The notes below the pieces were generated by a model, which searched no databases, was not told the origin of the DNA, and was given only the letters and a program-made list of their open reading frames with translations. Shown here piece after piece: positions 38,430 through 42,705 of a stretch of 42,705 nucleotides of DNA (position 1 is its first letter; the number at the start of each line of letters is the position of its first letter). Position numbers and translations under genes: made by a program. The stretch is from assembly GCA_902794395.1 (NCBI GenBank), contig CADBHB010000021.1, positions 1 to 42,705 on the forward strand, given 5' to 3'. The stretch is from an uncultured Ruminococcus sp. (GTDB lineage Bacteria; Bacillota; Clostridia; Oscillospirales; Acutalibacteraceae).

Positions 38430-39275
38430 TCAAAACAACTCATCCAGCAAGTAGTAATACCTGTATTTTTCCTCATTCATTTCCACTCTCAGAGCGTCTA
38501 AAAACATCTGCGGTCTGAAATCAAATATAGGCTTACCGTTAAAATATCTGCCGTCAAAATTATGATCTAAACTTCTGATAGCGATCGCTATATCCTGCCA
38601 GCGGTCGGCAGGTCCTGCCTTGCCGAGATCAATAAAACCGCTGATGCGATCCCCTTTGGCAAAGATATTCGGCAGGCAGTAATCGCCGTGCGTCAGAACG
38701 ATATCCTCCGGAGGACGGTTGTTTTTCAGCCAATCGAGAAGCTCTGCGGGATTTTTAAAGCCGCCTTTTCCGAAGGTCTCCGGCTCTGTGTTTTCAATAT
38801 CAACAAGACCGTGAGCGACATTGTATTCGGCTGCCATCAAACGGTTTGTAAGCCTGCTCACACTGCACGGACAATCGTTCACATCCGTTTCCCACAGCAT
38901 TTTCAGCCCTCGTGCCGCAATATCTATCACAAGCTCAGGCGTTTTAAGATAATCCATATCGCAAAGCATTTTGCCCTCGGCTTTGGTCATCAGCGTATAG
39001 GAAAACCCGTTATGAATCTCATACGCCGGTATGGAAGGAACCGGCAGACGACGGTTAAGCCATCTTACAAATTGATATTCATTATCTGTTTCCGGGCTTC
39101 GGGGCTGGATTTTCAATACATAATTGTCGTATATCCTGACCTCGGATGTGGATTCCCCGATTTTATCAACCGTATATTTTTCTGTTCCGACAGCTTTTTG
39201 GATTACTTCGGGCAAAACAGAACCTTTCATTTTTTGATTCTCCGTTCTGTTATCTTTGATTTCTCTTATTACCAT
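38430..39275 (-). CDS. Aminoglycoside 3'-phosphotransferase-like kinase
   Basis: The protein has 281 residues, against 264-271 for APH(3') enzymes. VLKIQ (Lys55), LTHGDYCLPNIFA (catalytic Asp198, Asn203) and GFIDLGKAGPADRWQDIAI (metal-binding Asp216) follow the APH(3') pattern very closely. These kinases phosphorylate the 3'-hydroxyl of kanamycin-type drugs. It is clearly divergent at the N-terminus, so resistance is plausible but not certain. AGGTGAAAT precedes the ATG, and the upstream GNAT gene ends nine bases before it. Confidence 0.85.
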   Translation of the reverse strand: MVIREIKDNRTENQKMKGSVLPEVIQKAVGTEKYTVDKIGESTSEVRIYDNYVLKIQPRSPETDNEYQFVRWLNRRLPVPSIPAYEIHNGFSYTLMTKAEGKMLCDMDYLKTPELVIDIAARGLKMLWETDVNDCPCSVSRLTNRLMAAEYNVAHGLVDIENTEPETFGKGGFKNPAELLDWLKNNRPPEDIVLTHGDYCLPNIFAKGDRISGFIDLGKAGPADRWQDIAIAIRSLDHNFDGRYFNGKPIFDFRPQMFLDALRVEMNEEKYRYYYLLDELF

Positions 39276-39284
39276 TATTTCACC

Positions 39285-39752
39285 TTATCTGAACTTTTCC
39301 AACCGATACATTTGTTCCTCATCGGGGCGGTCAACGCCGTTTTTATAATTATATCCTAATTTCCTGTAGAAGTTAACGGCTGTGATCGACGCAGGAATTT
39401 CTATGCGTTTTGCTCTGAGAAAATACTCGTCCTGTTCAAGCGTTTCAATGATTTTTCTGCCGATACCCATACCTTGATATTCCGGCAAAACAAATATCGT
39501 AAACAGACTGCTCTCGGTTTCACTGCCCCAATAAGGTCCGATCGCGCCGCAGCCGATGATCGAATCATTATCCTCAACAACATAAAAATGTGTCCAACCG
39601 GCACGCTCTAAAATATGCGAGGGCTGCAGTTGCCTTTCAAAAGCGTTGATCGCCTCTTCGGAATAATCCTTGCTGTTTGTCGTTTTTAAGGTGCGGATTA
39701 TCAGTGATGATACTTTTTCCGCGTCATTCTCTGTAAAACGTCTGATGATCAT
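39285..39752 (-). CDS. GNAT-family N-acetyltransferase
   Basis: The protein has 155 residues from the ATG at 39752 behind GGAGGGAAC. FTIFVLPEYQGMGIGRKIIETLE gives the acetyl-CoA loop, and AVNFYRKLGYNY the end motif. It is the first gene of the enzyme group running to 36945 on the minus strand. Substrate unknown. Confidence 0.88.
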   Translation of the reverse strand: MIIRRFTENDAEKVSSLIIRTLKTTNSKDYSEEAINAFERQLQPSHILERAGWTHFYVVEDNDSIIGCGAIGPYWGSETESSLFTIFVLPEYQGMGIGRKIIETLEQDEYFLRAKRIEIPASITAVNFYRKLGYNYKNGVDRPDEEQMYRLEKFR

Positions 39753-39794
39753 ATTGTTCCCTCCGAGTATCTTGTTTTTCACTTTTATGATAAC

Positions 39795-39814
39795 AGACAA
39801 AATCAGATTTGTCT
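39795..39814 (-). promoter_or_regulatory. Inverted repeat, candidate operator before the acetyltransferase group
   Basis: AGACAAA and TTTGTCT are separated by six bases, about 45 bases upstream of the start codon. A TATGAT lies just before it on the minus strand. Regulator unknown. Confidence 0.4.
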
Positions 39815-39938
39815 ATATCATACCGATACCTAAGCAAGGAGAAAAACTGCTTGCACGCTTTGTGTTTATGCATTTATATATAGACAAACCAAAGATTTTC
39901 GGGTATCATTAAAGCAGAATGAGTCGGGAGTGAGTAAT

Positions 39939-40548
39939 ATGAGAGTGATCAAAAGCTGCGCCGAGTGCCTGTATAACAGGCAGCTTCGCAAGACGGATAA
40001 CAAGGAGTGTCTGGCGGAGATAAAGGCGGTCATAGATAATCTAACTGATGACGATCCCGCACCGTAACTGGTGTATAGGTTCAATCAGATATACCTCAAA
40101 TATTTCGGGAGCGTCGCGTCTTTCCGTGACAAAAAGATAAAAATATAATGACCTCGTGCTCTCTACGGAGAACGCGTTGAGAGAGAAGATCAACCGGTCG
40201 GACGATCCGTTGCTGAACGCTTTTTCCTATGCGCGCGCCGGCAACTACATTGACTTCGGCGCGTTGAGTGATGTGGACGAGGAAACCTTCCTTTCGCTTT
40301 TGGAGCGCGACGAGCTGTCAGACAAAGATTTGCAGACCTTTAAAGCGTTCGCGGATCAGTGCAAGACCGCGAAAAGCATGCTGCTGTTGGCGGATAACTG
40401 CGGCGAGATCGTGCTCGATAAGCTGTTTTTGGAGCAGCTCAAAAAGCGATATCCGCAGCTGAAGCTGTCGGTCATGGTGCGCGGCGGCGAGGTGCTCAAT
40501 GACGCGACCGTTGAGGACGCGGAGTACGCGGGACTCGGCAGCGTTGAC
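39939..40548 (+). pseudogene. Decayed partial copy of the DUF89 gene
   Basis: It begins CAECLYNRQLRKTDNKECLA, matching the intact gene at 36038, but a TAT codon has become TAA (about 40066), the frame shifts near 40137, and after GLGS the sequence leaves the family at about 40548. The stretch 40156-40548 is nearly identical to the other copy. The metal-binding DNCGEIVLD remains. The last 80 residues are absent. Confidence 0.88.
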
Positions 40549-40554
40549 ATAAAA

Positions 40555-40586
40555 ATGCTGACACCGATAAACGTTGGTGTCAGCAT
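40555..40586 (-). terminator. Terminator of the 40600 membrane gene
   Basis: On the minus strand TGCTGACACC and GGTGTCAGCA form a stem followed by TTTTTATG. Its position exactly at the broken end of the DUF89 copy suggests that this gene arrived with its terminator. Confidence 0.75.
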
Positions 40587-40599
40587 TATATTTTGTCTG

Positions 40600-41355
40600 T
40601 TATTTACGAACAGCAAAAATGATTTTTCCGATAATAAACAGGATGACCGAGAGTGCCGCGAAAATCAGTACGAAGGCGTTGACCTCTGCTGTCCGGCCCA
40701 TCCAAAGAACGACAGCATCTCCGACTGCCATGATCACGAACGGGATCCATAAGAGAAGGTTATCTCCGCGACCTAAAAACAAACGGCGCAGCATAAAGGT
40801 AAATGAGAATACCAAGGCGAACATAACGCAGTATTCGATAATATGAAAAAGCGTTGCGTTCGTAAGCGTATAATGCTTGTAGACCACTGGTATCGCCATT
40901 GAAAAAACGGTCAGGTAAATCAGCGAATACCATAGCCCGAAGCGGTTTTTGCTTTCGGGCATAAGCTGTACCGCGCGGAGGATCATAGCGACGATCAGCA
41001 TGCCGTAGGACGCGAACTGGATCGCCGGTATGGTGTATTCCGTGTGTATCATTCCCGATACGAGTATCACGCCTGCCGTGACGGTCATCATAGCGTAATC
41101 AGGCTCCGCTTTGCCGCCCAGCGATTTCCAAAAAGGCTTATTGAATAACACAAGCAGCACAACGGCGGATAAAAGCGAAAGCGAAACGATCATGCTCGCT
41201 ACACTCTCAAACGTGTCCATAAAAAACTGATTTGCAGATACCGCGCGAAGAAGACTTTGCAGCCGTTCGGCAAACAGTATCAAAAAATACATCAGGAAGA
41301 ACCATGATATGACGGCGTGTGGGATTTTTACTTTTGATTTTGTCAAGAAAATCAT
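40600..41355 (-). CDS. Polytopic membrane protein of unknown function
   Basis: The protein has 251 residues with about seven hydrophobic segments (for example ISWFFLMYFLILFAERL, IVSLSLLSAVVLLVLF, AVVLWMGRTAEVNAFVLIF). I recognise no family; the seven-helix, compact pattern with short loops recalls YhhN/lysoplasmalogenase-like proteins, but signature residues are not clear. A loose AAAGGATG lies before the ATG. It follows the broken acetyltransferase at 41381 in the same direction. Confidence 0.6.
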   Translation of the reverse strand: MIFLTKSKVKIPHAVISWFFLMYFLILFAERLQSLLRAVSANQFFMDTFESVASMIVSLSLLSAVVLLVLFNKPFWKSLGGKAEPDYAMMTVTAGVILVSGMIHTEYTIPAIQFASYGMLIVAMILRAVQLMPESKNRFGLWYSLIYLTVFSMAIPVVYKHYTLTNATLFHIIEYCVMFALVFSFTFMLRRLFLGRGDNLLLWIPFVIMAVGDAVVLWMGRTAEVNAFVLIFAALSVILFIIGKIIFAVRK

Positions 41356-41380
41356 CCTTTCTTTGTTTGTTTGCCGGAGG

Positions 41381-41899
41381 TTAAAAGTTTAATTCAAACA
41401 GGTCAAATACAGGGACTTCGGGAGTATTTCTCTTTAAATCTTTTGTTCCTGCAAATGTAAATCCGGTTTTTTGATATAATCGTTCGGCGGGAATATTGCC
41501 CGGTACCACATCAAGCCTCAACGCTTTATAGCCGCCTTCTTTGGTAAGTTCAATGCACCGTTCAACAATGAATCTGCCCGCACCCTTACGTTCCAGCGTG
41601 GGGTCAACAGCTAAAGCGTGGATAACGAGGTATTCTCCGGCATTTAGATTTTTGCTCCAATCTCCGGCTTCATAATATCAGTCCGGATTTTCGCTCAACA
41701 CGACTGCACCGATCACTCTGCCGTTTTCGCAACACACATATTGCTCACCGCTCATGACGGCGTCGGAAATGCTTTGGTCACTCGGATGTGCCGGCGACCA
41801 CTTGGGATAGTTGATGTTCGCTTCCAGATATTTTATTGTCCGGTGATATAACGATGTTACACTATTGATGTGCGTGGTGTCGCATTTTATCAGTTCCAT
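41381..41899 (-). pseudogene. GNAT acetyltransferase interrupted by one stop codon
   Basis: The whole frame of 173 codons is intact except for a TGA after VVLSENPD. Before it is a normal N-terminus, MELIKCDTTHINSVTSLYH. After it come YYEAGDWSKNLNAGEYLVIH, ALAVDPTLERKGAGRFIVER (acetyl-CoA loop) and RLYQKTGFTFAGT. No frameshift is needed. This looks like a single point mutation or a read error. Confidence 0.85.
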
Positions 41900-41978
41900 A
41901 ATATTGTTCCCTTATTCTTTCTCATATCAAAATTATACCAAACAAATCATTAATTGTCGATACCCTAATAAAATACGG

Positions 41979-42017
41979 AAGCCTCTAAATCACCACGGAC
42001 TCAGAGGCTTGATTATT
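41979..42017 (+). terminator. Hairpin, probable terminator
   Basis: AAGCCTCT and AGAGGCTT pair around a 16-base loop, followed by GATTATTTCGTTTTT. The gene it once served is not visible; it precedes the recombinase relic. The rest of 41900-42126 shows no gene. Confidence 0.5.
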
Positions 42018-42126
42018 TCGTTTTTACGCTTCAGACATCCGTTACAAACGTGTTGTCATGAGTTCTGTTTTATTATCCTTGATATTCAGTGAAGGTAGAA
42101 ATATTGCCATCTACCGTATTTCAGGA

Positions 42127-42681
42127 GGAGGTCGCAGAAGCTGATCTTCCTTGATGGCATGACACCCGCAGGAATTTGCACGGAGCTTGAGAAACGCAAA
42201 ATACTGACGCCGGGAGGAAAGACAGACCGGAGTGCTTCAACCGTATGGAGCATTCTGAAAAATGAAAAATATAAGGGTGATGCGCTCCTTCAAAAAACCT
42301 TCATGGTCGATTTCCTTACTAAAAAAACAAAGATTAACGAAGGAGAGGTTCCCCAGTATTATGTCACTAATAGCCATGAGGCAATTATCGATCCTAAAGA
42401 ATGGGGTTTGGTTCGCTATGAAATTGATCGCAGGAAGAGAATCGGACGTTCTTATAGCGGCACAAATGTCTTTTCCTCAAAAATAGTATGTGGTGATTGT
42501 AACGGCTACTACAGCAACAAGACGTGGCATTCCAATTCAAAATACAAAAAAGCGTCAGAGCAAACTTGACCGTGACCACGAATTAGAGTTGTTTATAGAG
42601 GGTTTGAGATATTCACCTTTGGCTGTTTCGGAATGGCAGGCAAGGCTATGGATACTCTATCTTTTCATCGAGCAGTTTTGA
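42127..42681 (+). pseudogene. Large serine recombinase relic
   Basis: The first frame (about 42127-42569) reads KLIFLDGMTPAGICTELEKR and STVWSILKNEKYKGDALLQK, the recombinase domain, then AIIDPKEWGLVRYEIDRRKR and the start of the zinc-ribbon region (IVCGDCNGYYSNKTW), with the second cysteine pair lost. A second frame (to 42681) contains LFIEGLRYSPLAVSEWQARLW, resembling the C-terminal F-I-x-x-L ... E-F-x-x-x-L-W helix. The catalytic N-terminal resolvase domain is absent. It marks a former integrative element. Confidence 0.8.
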
Positions 42682-42705
42682 ATAGGCGGATATCTTCCGA
42701 AATGT

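Noticed and set aside
41678-41680. Selenocysteine reading of the TGA in the acetyltransferase
   Set aside because: GNAT enzymes do not use selenocysteine and I see no convincing SECIS-type hairpin after the codon; a point mutation or read error is simpler.

Overview
The window reads as chromosomal DNA from a gut-type member of the Clostridia, most likely Oscillospiraceae/Ruminococcaceae. The grounds are strong AGGAGG-type ribosome binding sites, a dockerin protein, a secreted protein with BspA-like and B-repeat-like modules, ECF sigma and LytS-type signalling genes, and a mix of GC-rich housekeeping DNA (about 1-10300) with lower-GC accessory DNA to the right. This placement is inference; no rRNA or marker gene is present.

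Layout. (1) 1-6600: a MITE-like repeat, a ChbG/YdjC deacetylase, a small membrane protein, TspO, MTA/SAH nucleosidase, a tannase-like lipoprotein, an XRE regulator overlapping a PAP2-type membrane protein, and a DUF4298 protein. (2) 6749-9740: a complete preQ1 operon on the minus strand (queD-queE-folE-queC-queF) behind a promoter, a candidate preQ1-I aptamer and an antiterminator/terminator pair. (3) 9770-11790: Bcp peroxiredoxin, a 30-unit 11-bp minisatellite and an HD-domain protein. (4) 12104-13978: a RiPP-like operon of PqqD-like protein, frameshifted radical SAM/SPASM maturase and an unlisted 44-aa peptide. (5) 14254-16960: a relic MNT/HEPN module, then an ECF sigma factor fused to membrane segments and an outer domain, preceded by a 41-aa ORF and flanked by two divergent promoters of identical architecture. 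(6) 17490-20182: a kptA relic, an HTH-receiver regulator with a LytS-type kinase, and a MITE. (7) 20183-26313: an 1106-aa secreted protein, a 46-aa peptide related to the one at 12104, a second PqqD-like protein, a peptidase-nucleotidyltransferase fusion, a dockerin protein and a frameshifted lipoprotein. (8) 26565-27919: an RNase III with what look like two dsRNA-binding domains and an acidic repeat protein. (9) 28202-33689: a small HTH protein and a phosphorelay (hybrid kinase, receiver-GGDEF-EAL, Hpt). (10) 34052-36880: a kptA, nucleoside phosphorylase and metallophosphoesterase operon, and a DUF89 protein. (11) 36900-42705: a decaying island of acetyltransferases, an aminoglycoside-phosphotransferase-like gene, fragments of HAD, Nudix, GNAT and DUF89 genes, and a broken serine recombinase at the right edge.

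The most interesting signal is the pair of small-peptide loci. Two short ORFs 11 kb apart, on opposite strands, both carry the string EDVITTS in the same place plus a later FNP, and each sits with a PqqD-like (RRE) gene. One locus has a radical SAM/SPASM maturase; the other has a signal-peptidase-like domain fused to a nucleotidyltransferase. This looks like a RiPP family with two alternative processing sets. Several genes carry single frameshifts or stops (maturase, lipoprotein, one GNAT, second DUF89), so either the accessory DNA is decaying or some sites are sequence errors.
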